A stretch of DNA of 64,000 nt from JBFGCA01 sp041567315 (GCA_041567315.1 JBFGCA010000002.1:1-64000), one strand, 5' to 3'. Shown: positions 46,422 through 57,227, numbered from the stretch's first letter. Translations and numbers: made by a program. The notes: generated from the sequence alone by a model not told the origin.

Positions 46422-49400
46422 ATGAAAGACCACCGATCCCACCACCGAACGGACGCCGCCGCGACGGCCACCGCCGCGCTGGCGGCCGTGCTCCTGCTGC
46501 TGGCCGGCGCCGCCGGCGCCGACGACCGCGACCTGGTGCGCGAGGGGGGCCGCGAGCCCTACGTGATGGTGCTGTTCGACGTCTCGGGCTCGATGAACTG
46601 GCAGCCGCCCAACGAGGCGCTGGGCATCCCCGGCGACGCCTGGGCGCCGGGCTACGGCGACGACCCCAACTCCAAGTTCTACCAGGCCAAGTCGGCGCTG
46701 TTCAAGGTGCTCAGCGACCCGGCGCTCAAGGACGTCTTCTGGGGGTTCTCGACCTACAACCAGGACAACGTGCGGGTCTACCGCAAGCACTGGCTCTATA
46801 CGCCGCTCGAGACCCCGCCCTGGGTGACCAGCGACCTGCTGCCCTACCCGCAGCCCGGCGATCCCAAGCACTTCGGCGACGACTGCATGGACGACGCCGA
46901 CGCCGACACCGGCTGCGACCTGGACTCCAACGACATCCACGGCTCGTGCGAGAGCCCCCGCGACGTCGACGACCCCGAACAGTTCGGCGAGCTGCTGAGC
47001 TTCCCGGTGCTGGACGACGACGGCGGCACCGACACCGTCGAGTGGGTGCGGCACAACGGGCGGATCTTCCAGCTCACCTGGGACCTGGTCAGCGGCCCGA
47101 TGGGGGCCGACACCCTGCGGGTGCGGATCACCCTCCAGGAGCACGCGCCCGACGGCGACGACGACGGCACCGCCTGCGACGGGCCGATCGGCGGCGCCCA
47201 GACCTTCACCGCCGACTACGGCCCGGTCTACACCGAGGACAACAACGGGCTGCCGCTGCCGGGGTCGAACCAGGTGCTGTTCTGGCAGATCGACGACGAG
47301 ACCGACGCCGCCGGCAACCCGGGCGGCTTCTTCGACCCCGACGACACCCGGGCCACCAACACCTGCGCCGGCTGGGAGGGCAACGACGACTCGGCCGCCG
47401 ACGCTACGGTGGGCGTCAACCTCAAGTACCAGACCACCGCCGATCCGGACGCCCGCCACGCCTTCGCCTTCGACCGCGGCGACGTCATCCCGCTCGACTG
47501 GAAGAGCGAGGAGGTGTGGGGCGAGTCCAGCCGCGACCTCATGCTGCGGCGGCTGGCGCCCAACTTCAATCCCGACACCCCCAGCATCTTCCCCGACTTC
47601 CGGGTGGCGACCTACTTCCAGGACCACCCCGACTCGATCACCAACGGGCGGCTCGAGCTGCGCTCGCAGTTCGTCAACACACCGCCGCTGCTGCCCAGCG
47701 GCTCGACCCCGATCGGCAACTCGATGCGCGACTTCATGAACTGGTACGACCAGTGGCATCCGGTGGCCACCGGCGCCAGTGGCGACGAGTTCCTGGGCTG
47801 CCGCTCGGTCAACGTGCTGGTCCTCACCGACGGCGACGAGACCTGCTACGGCGGCAGCACGACCGGCCAGACCGACAGCCAGGGCGACGCCAACCCCTGC
47901 TGGATCGCCGAGCGGCTGCTCGAGGAGAGCGGCCGTGACATCCGCACCTTCGTGATCGGCTTCGGGGTGCAAGGGGGGACCTCCAACTTCCTCGACTGCA
48001 TCGCCGAGAAGGGTGGCACCGACGCCATCGACATCGACGGCGACGGGGAGATCGACATCACCGGACCGATCCTGCCGGGCAACGAGCAGGAGCTGGTCGA
48101 CGCCCTGCGCCAGGTGATCTCGGCGATCCGCGGCCGCCCGCGCTCCTTCGCCTCGGCGGCGGTGCCGCAGGGGCAGGCCAACGTCCGCGACAAGGTCTTC
48201 CTGACCAGCTTCCTGCCGCTCAACGGCGAGCCGATCTGGCGCGGGCGGGTGGACGCCTTCCTGCGGCCGGTGCCGCTCACCGAGATCGACGTCGAGCTGC
48301 CCGACGGCAGCGTCGAGACCCGCCTGGTCCCGGACACCTCGCGCGTCTGCGGACCCAGCGACGAGAGCGAGTGCCACCTGTGGGACGCCGGGACCGAGCT
48401 GCTCGACGAGCAGGCCGCCAGCGACACCCAGATCGGCGACGGCTCGTTCAACCTCGGCAGCGGCGAAGGACAGCGGCGCACCTACTACTCGATCGACCGC
48501 GGCGGCAGCCTGATCCCCGACCAGCGGCGCTTCTTCAAGGCACCGGTCAGCGACGAGCAGTGGCAGGACCTGCTCTACGGGATGGAGATCTGCGCGCCCG
48601 GCGACACCGCCTGCGCGGCGCTGTCCACCCGGCGGGACCGAGCGACCGAGGTGCTCGAGTTCACCCACCAGGTCAAGACCGCGGCCGACCCCGAAAACCC
48701 CGGCGAGATGATCGAGTATCTGCTGGGCGACGTCTTCCACTCCGACCTGCGGGTGGCCGGCAACCCCGAGAACTTCCAGTACTGGGTGTCCGACGTCGGG
48801 GGCAGCGGCACCCTGCCGCTGGAGCAGCCCTGCGCCACCTCGCCCGACGGCTACCGGTGCTTCTTCGACATGCAGCGGCTGCGACGCCGGATGCTGGTGG
48901 CCGGCTCCAACGACGGCCAGCTCCACGCCTTCGACGCCGGCGTCTTCCGCGGCTCGTGCCAGCTCAGCCCGGTGACCAATCAGCAGGTGGTGGTCGGCGA
49001 GTTCGACAACGGCACCGGCCGGGAGCTGTTCTCCTACGTGCCGCGGCCGGCGCTGCCCACCCTCAAGGAGCTCAAGGACGGCCGCGAGCACCGCTTCTCG
49101 GTCGACGGGGCGGCAGCCTTCGGCGACGCCTTGATCGACCCCATCCACGGCGGCAGCCCGAACGCCGACGAGCGCGAGTGGCGGAGCCTGCTGGTCGCCG
49201 GGCTGCGCGAGGGCGGCAGCGGCTACTACGCTCTCGACGTCACCCAGCCGGACGATCTCGACGACTGCGACGGCACGCCGGTGCTCCCCAAGCCGCTGCC
49301 TGGAACGCTGTCCTACGTGCCTTCCTGTCTCAACGGCGCCTGCGGCACCCTGCCCTTCCCGTCGCTGCTGTGGGAGTTCAACGACGACCGCGAGTGCGCG

Positions 49401-50606
49401 ATCGAGCTGCCCGACGGCCGCTGCGACGACGACGCCGACGGCCGGCCCGACTTCGCCGACAGCTGGTCGATCCCCAACCTGGGCCGGGTCCGGGTGCTGG
49501 AGTCGGTGGGCGGCGAGGACGTGATCCGCGACCGCTACGTGGCGGTGGTGGGCGGCGGCATGGACGTCGCCGCCAAAGGGCTGCCGGTGGCGGGCGGCAA
49601 CTTCGTGTTCATGATCGACGTCGAGACCGGCCGGGCGCTCTACAAGCGTCGCCTGCCGGCGCCGGCGCCCGGCCGCCGGGTGGGCTCGGCGGCCAGCGAG
49701 CCGGCGGCGGTCGACACCAACCAGGACGGCTATCTGGACACCGCCTACATCGGCACCACCGAGGGTCTGCTCTACAAGGTGGACATGAGCCAGCCGGTGG
49801 CGGTCGAGGACGTGAGCGGCATCGGCGAGCGGATCCTGGCCGAGGAATGGGACCCGTTCCCGGTGTTCGACACCGGCGGCCGCCCGATCTACTTCCCGCC
49901 GGCGGTGGTCTTCGTCGCCGAGCTCGGCCAGTACGCCCTCGCCTTCGGGACCGGCGACCGCGAGGACCTGTGGGAGACCACCGACCAGGAGGGGCGCCTC
50001 TACATGATTCTCGACCGCGACTTCCGGCGCGACGGCTTTGTCCTCGACGGAACGCTGCCCAAGAAGGAGAGCGACTTCCAGGCCATCCCGGCCGACGGTC
50101 AGCCCAACAGCTCCGACTTCCTGCGCAACACGCCGTTCGGCTGGTTCATCCGCCTGGCCGACGAGGAGCGGGTCATCACCCGCGCCTTCTCGCTGGCCGG
50201 GATCACCGTCTTCTCCTCCTTCCAGCCCGACGAGCGGGTAAGCCAGGACGGCACCGTCTGCCTGCGCCGCGGCAACAGCCGGGCGTTCGTGGTCACCACC
50301 ACCAACGCCAACGCGCTGCTCAGCTCGGGCAGCCGGTACTTCGTGATCCGCGGCGGCTTCCTGTCGCCACCCTTCGCCGAGACCGGCATCACCAAGAACC
50401 CGGCCAGCGGCAGCGGCGGCGACACCGCCGACGACCTGCCCGACAACCTCAACGAGGTGCTGCAGGAGCTCAAGAAGATGTTCCCGCGGAACTGCCGCTT
50501 CGCCAACTACACGATCAACATCAAGGCGGTGCGCGACGACACCGGGATCGAGTTCCTGGCGGCGGTGCCGGTGTGCACCGTGCAGAGTCAGTGGAAGGAC
50601 TTCTGA
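46422..50606 (+). CDS. PilY1-like pilus tip adhesin/assembly protein with VWA domain
   Basis: A 1394-aa exported protein. The signal peptide (TAALAAVLLLLAGAAGA) is followed by a VWA domain with an intact metal site DVSGSMN near residue 53 and LVLTDGDETC near 466, so the domain carries a long insertion rich in Cys and Asp. Residues from about 800 onward form the PilC/PilY1 beta-propeller (MLVAGSNDGQLHAFDAG, SLLVAGLREGGSGYYALDV) with a calcium loop DTNQDGYLDTAYIG near residue 1096, the site that controls retraction and adhesion in Pseudomonas PilY1. An N-terminal-half loop DIDGDGEIDITG is a second candidate. RBS AAGGAG precedes ATG 46422. Confidence 0.9.
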   Translation: MKDHRSHHRTDAAATATAALAAVLLLLAGAAGADDRDLVREGGREPYVMVLFDVSGSMNWQPPNEALGIPGDAWAPGYGDDPNSKFYQAKSALFKVLSDPALKDVFWGFSTYNQDNVRVYRKHWLYTPLETPPWVTSDLLPYPQPGDPKHFGDDCMDDADADTGCDLDSNDIHGSCESPRDVDDPEQFGELLSFPVLDDDGGTDTVEWVRHNGRIFQLTWDLVSGPMGADTLRVRITLQEHAPDGDDDGTACDGPIGGAQTFTADYGPVYTEDNNGLPLPGSNQVLFWQIDDETDAAGNPGGFFDPDDTRATNTCAGWEGNDDSAADATVGVNLKYQTTADPDARHAFAFDRGDVIPLDWKSEEVWGESSRDLMLRRLAPNFNPDTPSIFPDFRVATYFQDHPDSITNGRLELRSQFVNTPPLLPSGSTPIGNSMRDFMNWYDQWHPVATGASGDEFLGCRSVNVLVLTDGDETCYGGSTTGQTDSQGDANPCWIAERLLEESGRDIRTFVIGFGVQGGTSNFLDCIAEKGGTDAIDIDGDGEIDITGPILPGNEQELVDALRQVISAIRGRPRSFASAAVPQGQANVRDKVFLTSFLPLNGEPIWRGRVDAFLRPVPLTEIDVELPDGSVETRLVPDTSRVCGPSDESECHLWDAGTELLDEQAASDTQIGDGSFNLGSGEGQRRTYYSIDRGGSLIPDQRRFFKAPVSDEQWQDLLYGMEICAPGDTACAALSTRRDRATEVLEFTHQVKTAADPENPGEMIEYLLGDVFHSDLRVAGNPENFQYWVSDVGGSGTLPLEQPCATSPDGYRCFFDMQRLRRRMLVAGSNDGQLHAFDAGVFRGSCQLSPVTNQQVVVGEFDNGTGRELFSYVPRPALPTLKELKDGREHRFSVDGAAAFGDALIDPIHGGSPNADEREWRSLLVAGLREGGSGYYALDVTQPDDLDDCDGTPVLPKPLPGTLSYVPSCLNGACGTLPFPSLLWEFNDDRECAIELPDGRCDDDADGRPDFADSWSIPNLGRVRVLESVGGEDVIRDRYVAVVGGGMDVAAKGLPVAGGNFVFMIDVETGRALYKRRLPAPAPGRRVGSAASEPAAVDTNQDGYLDTAYIGTTEGLLYKVDMSQPVAVEDVSGIGERILAEEWDPFPVFDTGGRPIYFPPAVVFVAELGQYALAFGTGDREDLWETTDQEGRLYMILDRDFRRDGFVLDGTLPKKESDFQAIPADGQPNSSDFLRNTPFGWFIRLADEERVITRAFSLAGITVFSSFQPDERVSQDGTVCLRRGNSRAFVVTTTNANALLSSGSRYFVIRGGFLSPPFAETGITKNPASGSGGDTADDLPDNLNEVLQELKKMFPRNCRFANYTINIKAVRDDTGIEFLAAVPVCTVQSQWKDF

Positions 50607-50632
50607 GTGGAGGCCACCGGAAAGGAGCGCCG

Positions 50633-51343
50633 ATGAACCCGAGCATCGTCTGGCTGGCAGCGCTCGCCGCCCTGCTGCCGGCCGCCGCCGCCGCCGACTG
50701 GCTGGTGACCCGCGACGGCGACCGGCTCGAGACCCGCGGACCGTGGGAAGTGCGCGGCCGGCTGGTGGTCTTCACCTCGGCTGCCGGCACCCTTTCCTCG
50801 CTGCGCCTGGACGAGGTCGACCTCGAGGCCAGCCGGGAGGCCACCCGCGAGGCCGCGGCGCCGCCGCCGCCGGCCGCCGCGGAGCCGCCGGCCGCGCCGC
50901 CGCGGCCGGCGCTGGTGCTCACCGACCGGGACGTGGCCCACGTGCCGCGGGCGGCCGCGGCGGCGGCCGCCGAGCCCGCACCCGACGCCGGGCCGCCGCC
51001 GGACGAGCGGACCGCGGGCGGCAAGCTGGTGGTCACCGCCTGGAGCGACCGCCTCGACCTCGACGCCGGCCAGCTGGAGATCACCGGCAGCCTGCGCAAC
51101 CCGGGACCCGACGTGGCCACCCGGATCGAGCTCCAAATCCTGCTCTACGCCGCCTCCGGGACGCTCGTCGAGCGCACCGCCGCCGAGCTCGAGCGCCAGG
51201 TGCTGCCGGCCGGCGAGAGCACCGGGTTCGTGGCCACCTTCCCCATCTCCACCAGCTTCGCGGCGGTCCGCTTCGACGTCCGTAGCCGCGGCTTCCTCGG
51301 CCGGCGGGCGGAGCCGGACGGCGAGGAAGCGCCGGACGGCTGA
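50633..51343 (+). CDS. Exported protein of unknown function, last gene of minor-pilin operon
   Basis: A 236-aa protein with a signal peptide (IVWLAALAALLPAAAAADW). Residues 22-65 look like a short beta-rich motif often found in envelope proteins (LVTRDGDRLETRGPWEVRGR, VVFTSAAGTLSSLRLDEVDL). A Pro/Ala-rich linker leads to a C-terminal beta-sandwich (ITGSLRNPGPDVATRIELQI) resembling FxLYD-type domains. AAAGGAG before ATG 50633. It is 26 bp after the PilY1-like gene and is probably co-transcribed; a role in pilus or envelope assembly is only suggested by position. Confidence 0.7.
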   Translation: MNPSIVWLAALAALLPAAAAADWLVTRDGDRLETRGPWEVRGRLVVFTSAAGTLSSLRLDEVDLEASREATREAAAPPPPAAAEPPAAPPRPALVLTDRDVAHVPRAAAAAAAEPAPDAGPPPDERTAGGKLVVTAWSDRLDLDAGQLEITGSLRNPGPDVATRIELQILLYAASGTLVERTAAELERQVLPAGESTGFVATFPISTSFAAVRFDVRSRGFLGRRAEPDGEEAPDG

Positions 51344-51367
51344 ACGCCCGCCGCGGAGATGCCCGGC

Positions 51368-52582
51368 TCAGGGAGCCGGCGCCGGGGCGGCGGCAGCCTC
51401 GGCGGCCGGCGCTCGCTCGCGGGGACTGACCACCCGGAAGCGGCGCACCTGGCTCCACGGTCCGCGGACGCCCTCGCGCCCGAAGGCCGCCACCCGCCAC
51501 AGGAAGATGCCGTCGCCCTGCACCCCCAGGGTGGCCGAGGTCTTGGCGCGGTCCTCGACGTCGATGACGTTGTCCACGAAGAGCCGGTTGCGGGCCACCT
51601 GCAGGGCGTAGCGCCGGGCGCCGTCGACCGGCTCCCAGCTCAGCACCAGCCGCGGTGACCCCTCGAGCTGCAGCTCCAGGTTGTCGGGCGGCTCGATCGG
51701 CACCGGGGCCCTGGGCAGCGGTTTGGGCTGCGACAGCGCCGCCCCGCTCTGCTCCACCTGCTCGAGGGCACGGACCGCCCGCCGCTCGCCGTTCGAGGTC
51801 ACCTCCAGTTCGCCCCGGTAGGCCGCGAAGCGGCTCACCCGGGCGCGCCCGTCGTAGGCGATCACCGCGCTCGACTCGCGGCGCACCCGAGCCTCGGCCC
51901 CCGGGGTCTTGACCCGGCTGGCGCTCCGCGAAGTGCTCAGGTCCACCCACCCGAACTCGAGGTCGATGCCGCGCTCAGCGCCCCGGCCCAGCCCCTGCCG
52001 CTCGCGGCCGATCAGGATGACGGTGTCCGAGCGCACGGTGTAGAGGGTGCCGTCGACGGTCATGATCTCGGCCGAGCCGCCGCCCGAGGTCTTGACGTAG
52101 TCGCCCGGCTGCAGGCTGACGCGGCTGCGCGCCTGCTGCCAGGCGCCGCGCTCGCCGCGCCGGAACTCGACGCCCCCTTCGACGGCGATGAACCTCGCCT
52201 CGCCGCTCGCCCCCTGTCGGCGGATCGCGTCGAGGATCGAGGTCAGCAGGCCTCGGCTGCGCTCGGCCTGCCGCAGCGCCTCGCGCAGCTCGCCCGCCTG
52301 CTGGTGCTCGCGCGCTTCTTCGAGGCTGCCGCGGGCGGCGTCGTACTCGCTGCGGTACTCGTCAATCCGCGACTCGAGACGCAGCGTCTGATAGAGACCG
52401 CGCGACTCGGCGAGCAGACGCTCCACCCGCCCCGCCAGCAGCTGCCGCTCGACCACCTTGTAGGTCACGAAGGCGAGCCCGGTCACCACCAGGAGCACCA
52501 GGCAGCCGACCCATCCCCGCAGGGTGTCGGCCGAGACCGTGTACCAATCGATGTTGCGCTGGCGCTGGGGCGAGGCGGCCAC
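51368..52582 (-). CDS. FecR-domain membrane protein with coiled coil
   Basis: About 404 aa. One membrane helix (VGCLVLLVVTGLAFVTYKVV) is followed by a coiled-coil region (about residues 55-125), a FecR-like beta domain (VSLQPGDYVKTSGGGSAEIM, DTVILIGRE, RVKTPGAEARVRRESSAVIA) and a C-terminal fibronectin-like stretch (LVLSWEPVDGARRYALQVAR). In Acidobacteriota such proteins are common and usually not linked to FecI. The start is uncertain: GTG 52582 gives the most natural N-terminus; upstream starts up to 52654 are open. A TATAGT on the minus strand at 52611-52616 could be its -10 element. It converges with the gene ending at 51343 and is downstream of the PilR-like gene. Confidence 0.7.
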   Translation of the reverse strand: MAASPQRQRNIDWYTVSADTLRGWVGCLVLLVVTGLAFVTYKVVERQLLAGRVERLLAESRGLYQTLRLESRIDEYRSEYDAARGSLEEAREHQQAGELREALRQAERSRGLLTSILDAIRRQGASGEARFIAVEGGVEFRRGERGAWQQARSRVSLQPGDYVKTSGGGSAEIMTVDGTLYTVRSDTVILIGRERQGLGRGAERGIDLEFGWVDLSTSRSASRVKTPGAEARVRRESSAVIAYDGRARVSRFAAYRGELEVTSNGERRAVRALEQVEQSGAALSQPKPLPRAPVPIEPPDNLELQLEGSPRLVLSWEPVDGARRYALQVARNRLFVDNVIDVEDRAKTSATLGVQGDGIFLWRVAAFGREGVRGPWSQVRRFRVVSPRERAPAAEAAAAPAPAP

Positions 52583-52690
52583 CTGACCCGATTCTCCGCA
52601 GGACCCGCCGGCACTATACAGGACGCCCCTCGACCCTCCTGTGGCCCGTCGCACACCTTGCCGCGGTCGGGCGCGACGTATCTAGTGGCC

Positions 52691-54010
<1,320 letters not shown>

Positions 54011-54032
54011 CCTACCGCCCGACCTCCGCTCG

Positions 54033-54038
54033 TATAAT
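54033..54038 (+). promoter_or_regulatory. Perfect -10 element (TATAAT) upstream of the MXAN_5187-like gene
   Basis: TATAAT at 54033-54038 is a perfect -10 box, rare in this GC-rich sequence. No good -35 is visible 17 bp upstream. The transcript would start near 54045, leaving a leader of only about 15 nt that still includes the ribosome site GGAG (54047-54050). Confidence 0.5.
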
Positions 54039-54059
54039 CGCCCTTCGGAGCGGCGCGGC

Positions 54060-54602
54060 ATGGAGATCGAAGACGCCCTCGACCGCCTCGATCTGGACAT
54101 CAAGCGGCTCAAGATCGATTGGGAGCGGTTCTTCAACGGCAACCTGCCGATCCCGCCCGAGCAGCTCCGCTACAACATCGCGGGCCAGGTGCAGGGCCTG
54201 CGCTCGACCCACATCCGCTCGCTGGCCCACCGCTTCCGCCTCAACAACCTGGAGGCCAAGTTCAACACCCTGAGCGTGCTCTTCAACCGGCGGCTCCGGC
54301 AGCGCGAGATGGGACTGGGGCCGCCGGTGCGGACGGCAGCGGCCGCCGCGCCCCGCTACGACGCGCAGCAGGGAATCGTCATCGACGACGGCTCGCCCAC
54401 CGACGCCCTGCAGGCGCTCTACGACCGGCTCTACGCCGACCGCGAGCGGCCCGGCACCGACCTGGCCCGGTTCCGCTCCTACATCCTCGGACAGGCCACC
54501 AAGATCCGCCGCAAGACGGGGTGCTCGCGGGTGCAGTTCCGGGTGGCCGTGGAGCGCGGCCGGCTCAAGCTCAAGGCCAAGGGGCTGCCCGGCGAGCAGT
54601 AG
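54060..54602 (+). CDS. Conserved hypothetical protein, resembles MXAN_5187 C-terminal domain family
   Basis: A 180-aa soluble protein without signal or membrane segment. The N-terminal part is helical (DALDRLDLDIKRLKIDWERF, LPIPPEQLRYNIAGQVQGLR, HIRSLAHRFRLNNLEAKFNT). The C-terminal part (ALQALYDRLYADRERPGTDL, SRVQFRVAVERGRLKLKAKG) fits what I recall of the MXAN_5187 C-terminal domain found in myxobacteria and Acidobacteriota. The function is unknown. GGAG nine bases before ATG 54060 and a TATAAT box support this start. It is divergent from the PilR-like gene and converges with the PmbA-like gene. Confidence 0.6.
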   Translation: MEIEDALDRLDLDIKRLKIDWERFFNGNLPIPPEQLRYNIAGQVQGLRSTHIRSLAHRFRLNNLEAKFNTLSVLFNRRLRQREMGLGPPVRTAAAAAPRYDAQQGIVIDDGSPTDALQALYDRLYADRERPGTDLARFRSYILGQATKIRRKTGCSRVQFRVAVERGRLKLKAKGLPGEQ

Positions 54603-54615
54603 TCGGACTTGCCCC

Positions 54616-55920
54616 TCAACCGGGCGCCGAGCGCACTTCGAGACCGGTCACCAGCAGCGACGGCGAGCCCACCATGCCGCCCACCGGCTCGAACCTGAGG
54701 TCCCGGGCCACCGCCTGGATCCCGCCCAGCAGGGCCTTGACCGAGCCGCAGAGCCAGGCCTCGCCGATCGGCCCCTGCGCCCTGCCCTGACGCAGCTCGA
54801 AGCCGCAGACCGGCACCGCCAGGCGGTCGCCCTGCGGGTCGACGAGGCCGCCCGCCCGGGTCTCGGCCAGATAGAACCCGCGGGCCACCGAGCCGACCAG
54901 CGAGGCCGCCGACACCGCCGGGTCGGGCTGCAGGTAGAGGTGGCTGGGCGCCAGCCGGGGCACGTCCCGCCAGCCGTCGCGGCGGACGCAGCCCGAACTC
55001 CGGCCCGGGGCGCTGCGCTCGTGACGCCAGGCGACGAGCGGCTGGCGATAGACGCCGTCCTCGATCAGCAGCACCTCGCGGGTCGGCGTCCCCTCGCCGT
55101 CGACCGGAGCCTCCAGCACCCCACCCGGCAGCCGCCCGTCGTCGACCACGGTCAGCACCGGCGCCCCGATCCGGCCCCGGCGATCGCGCAGACCGGCGGC
55201 CAGCTCGGCGCCGTCCGGACCCACCAGCAGGGGCACGAGTCCCGCCAGCAGCCGCAGCGCCACCGGCGGCGCGATCAGCAGCTCGCCGCGCTCGCGCTCA
55301 GGCGGCCGGCCCCGGGCCGGAAGCAACAGCCGGTTCGCCAGCCGGCGGGCGGCGGCCCGCGCCTCGAGCCGCCGCGCTTCGCCCTCGGCCAGCAGCAGGG
55401 TGGTCAGGGCAGCGGCCGGTGGCGGGCCGGCGGCCTCCAGGTAGAGGGCGGCAGCGCGGCCGCGATAGGCGGCCCGCACCCCCCGCGAGTTGCCGAGCGC
55501 TACCTCGCTGGTGCCCTCCTCGACGAACCCCGCCACCAGCCGCGCGCCGGGCGCCTCGCGGTCCAGCTCGGCGGCGATCGACTCGAGCAGCCGGAACGCC
55601 TCGCGCTCGGCCAGCAGCCCGTCCTCGAGCGCGGGCGCCTTCCAGGCCCCGGGCGACGCCGGCGGGGGTAGCCGCAGGCGCCCGCCGGCGGGCTCGGGCC
55701 ACGGCCCCTCGGCGACCGGCCGGCCGCTGCCGGCGGCGTGGAAAGAGCCGCGCGGCGTCCCGGCGCGGACCGCCCAACCCTCCTCCTCGGCGACCGCGGT
55801 CGCGGCCCCGGCCGGTCCGATCTCGTAGCGCCGGCTGCGGCCGCGCTTGAGATAGACCTCGCTGGCCTCGAACCGCTGCCGGCCGAGGGCCTCGAGCAGC
55901 GTCTCCAGGAGCCCGGTCAA
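54616..55920 (-). CDS. PmbA/TldE-like protein, partner of the TldD-like protease
   Basis: A 434-aa member of the TldD/PmbA family lacking the HExxxH site, as TldE/PmbA proteins do. C-terminal family blocks can be followed (IGAPVLTVVDDGRLPGGVLE, EVLLIEDGVYRQPLVAWRHE, HLYLQPDPAV, SVARGFYLAETR, LAVPVCGFELRQGRAQGPIG). The N-terminal half is rich in Ala and Arg and diverged. The start TTG at 55920 overlaps the upstream stop (TTGA). In characterised systems TldD and TldE form a heterodimer that trims unfolded peptides such as bacteriocin precursors; no peptide precursor gene was recognised nearby. Confidence 0.75.
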   Translation of the reverse strand: MTGLLETLLEALGRQRFEASEVYLKRGRSRRYEIGPAGAATAVAEEEGWAVRAGTPRGSFHAAGSGRPVAEGPWPEPAGGRLRLPPPASPGAWKAPALEDGLLAEREAFRLLESIAAELDREAPGARLVAGFVEEGTSEVALGNSRGVRAAYRGRAAALYLEAAGPPPAAALTTLLLAEGEARRLEARAAARRLANRLLLPARGRPPERERGELLIAPPVALRLLAGLVPLLVGPDGAELAAGLRDRRGRIGAPVLTVVDDGRLPGGVLEAPVDGEGTPTREVLLIEDGVYRQPLVAWRHERSAPGRSSGCVRRDGWRDVPRLAPSHLYLQPDPAVSAASLVGSVARGFYLAETRAGGLVDPQGDRLAVPVCGFELRQGRAQGPIGEAWLCGSVKALLGGIQAVARDLRFEPVGGMVGSPSLLVTGLEVRSAPG

Positions 55921-57227
55921 CCGCTCACCGCGGGCAGCCCTTCGAGCAGCAGGGCCGGGGTGGAGGCCCACACCGGCAGCCGCGCGCCGGTCTTGGCGCA
56001 CCAGCCCGCCCCCGCCGGCTCGGTGTCGCTGCCCACGGCGGCGATCGACGACAGCAGCTCGCCCACCGCGCCCTCGAGCCGGCATGCTCCGGTCCACTCG
56101 GCCGGCGCACCGCCGCGGATGACGCGGCCGAACGGCAGCTGCAGGACGCAGCGACCGGAGAGCGGATCGAGCCACCCGCGGCTGGCCTGCGGCAGCAGCA
56201 GACCGCCCTCGGCGCGAGCCAGCAGCTCGTCGAGCGACGCTTCGCCGGCGAGCAGCTCGAGGTGTGTGGAGCGCGGCCGCGGCGCTTGATGGCGGCTGCC
56301 GCGGCGGCCGGCGCCGGGCACCAGCTCACCGGAGGCCTGGGCGGCCACCAGGTCGGCGAGTGGCTCCTCCACCACGCCGTCCCGCAGCAGCCAGCGGCGT
56401 GCTACCGGGATCCCCTCGTCGTCGGCGGTGCGCCGCACGCCGGCCGGAGCACTCGCCGGGTCGTCCAGCAGCGCCACGCCGCTCGCCGCCAGCCGCAGTC
56501 CGCGGGCGGCGGCCGGACGGCCGCTGAGCGCCAGGGTATCGGCCTCCAGGGCATGGGCCACCTCATGGAGCAACACCGCAGCGGCGGCCGGGCCGAGGAC
56601 CAGCAGCCGCGCCGGTGGCGGCGGCGGCGCCTCCCGGGCGCGGAAGGCGCCCACCAGGCCCTCCGCCAGCCGCTCGGCCGCCGCCTCGTCGAGCGCCGGC
56701 AGCAGACCTCCGAAGACGCCCCAGGGGGCCTCGGCGCGGTAGCTGAAGAACAGCTCCGACTGCGGCTCGGCGGTCAGCGTCGTGCCCACCACCTGCAGCC
56801 AGCGCCGGTGGCGACGCAGGGTCAGCCGCAGGGGAAAGGCGGCGTGGTGGGCGCGGATCCGGCGGCTCAGGCAGGCCGGCCAGGCCGCCAGCTCGGCGGT
56901 CTCCCAGGGCCAGGCCATGGGCTCCGGGTCGAGACGCGGCTCCGGCGGGGCCGCCGGCGGCAGGGCGCGGGCCACCTGCCGGAGGGCCGCTGCGAACGCC
57001 CGCGGCGCGATGCCGTCGCGGGAGGCGAGCCAGCTCTGCCCGCCGCGGACCAGCCGGACGGCCAGCCCCTCCTCCCGCCGCGCCAGCAGCCCCGGCTCCC
57101 GGCGCTCGCCGGCCAGCTCCACCTCCTCCAGACGCTCGAAGAAGGCGTCCGCCAGATCGCCCGAACGATCGGCCACCGCGGCGAGAGCGCGGGCCACGGC
57201 GCCCGTATCGAGTCCGGTGGCCAGCAC
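55917..57227 (-). CDS. TldD-like metalloprotease with shortened HExxH motif
   Basis: A 436-aa TldD/PmbA-family protein. The zinc motif region reads LLHEVAHALEAD; ordinary TldD has HExxxH (for example HEAVGHGLE), so one residue is missing and an HExxH results. Downstream blocks VALLDDPASA, RRTADDEGIPVARRWLLRDG and SRGWLDPLSGRCVLQLPFGR agree with the family. A Cys or other third ligand is not clear. The start is uncertain: GTG 57227 is used, GTG 57257 is open, and TATGCT lies between them. It is coupled to the PmbA-like gene and divergent from the carboxyltransferase gene. Confidence 0.75.
   Translation of the reverse strand: MLATGLDTGAVARALAAVADRSGDLADAFFERLEEVELAGERREPGLLARREEGLAVRLVRGGQSWLASRDGIAPRAFAAALRQVARALPPAAPPEPRLDPEPMAWPWETAELAAWPACLSRRIRAHHAAFPLRLTLRRHRRWLQVVGTTLTAEPQSELFFSYRAEAPWGVFGGLLPALDEAAAERLAEGLVGAFRAREAPPPPPARLLVLGPAAAAVLLHEVAHALEADTLALSGRPAAARGLRLAASGVALLDDPASAPAGVRRTADDEGIPVARRWLLRDGVVEEPLADLVAAQASGELVPGAGRRGSRHQAPRPRSTHLELLAGEASLDELLARAEGGLLLPQASRGWLDPLSGRCVLQLPFGRVIRGGAPAEWTGACRLEGAVGELLSSIAAVGSDTEPAGAGWCAKTGARLPVWASTPALLLEGLPAVSG

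Noticed and set aside
52611..52616. TATAGT as a definite promoter of the FecR gene
   Set aside because: No acceptable -35 element at 16-18 bp; mentioned only as a possibility.
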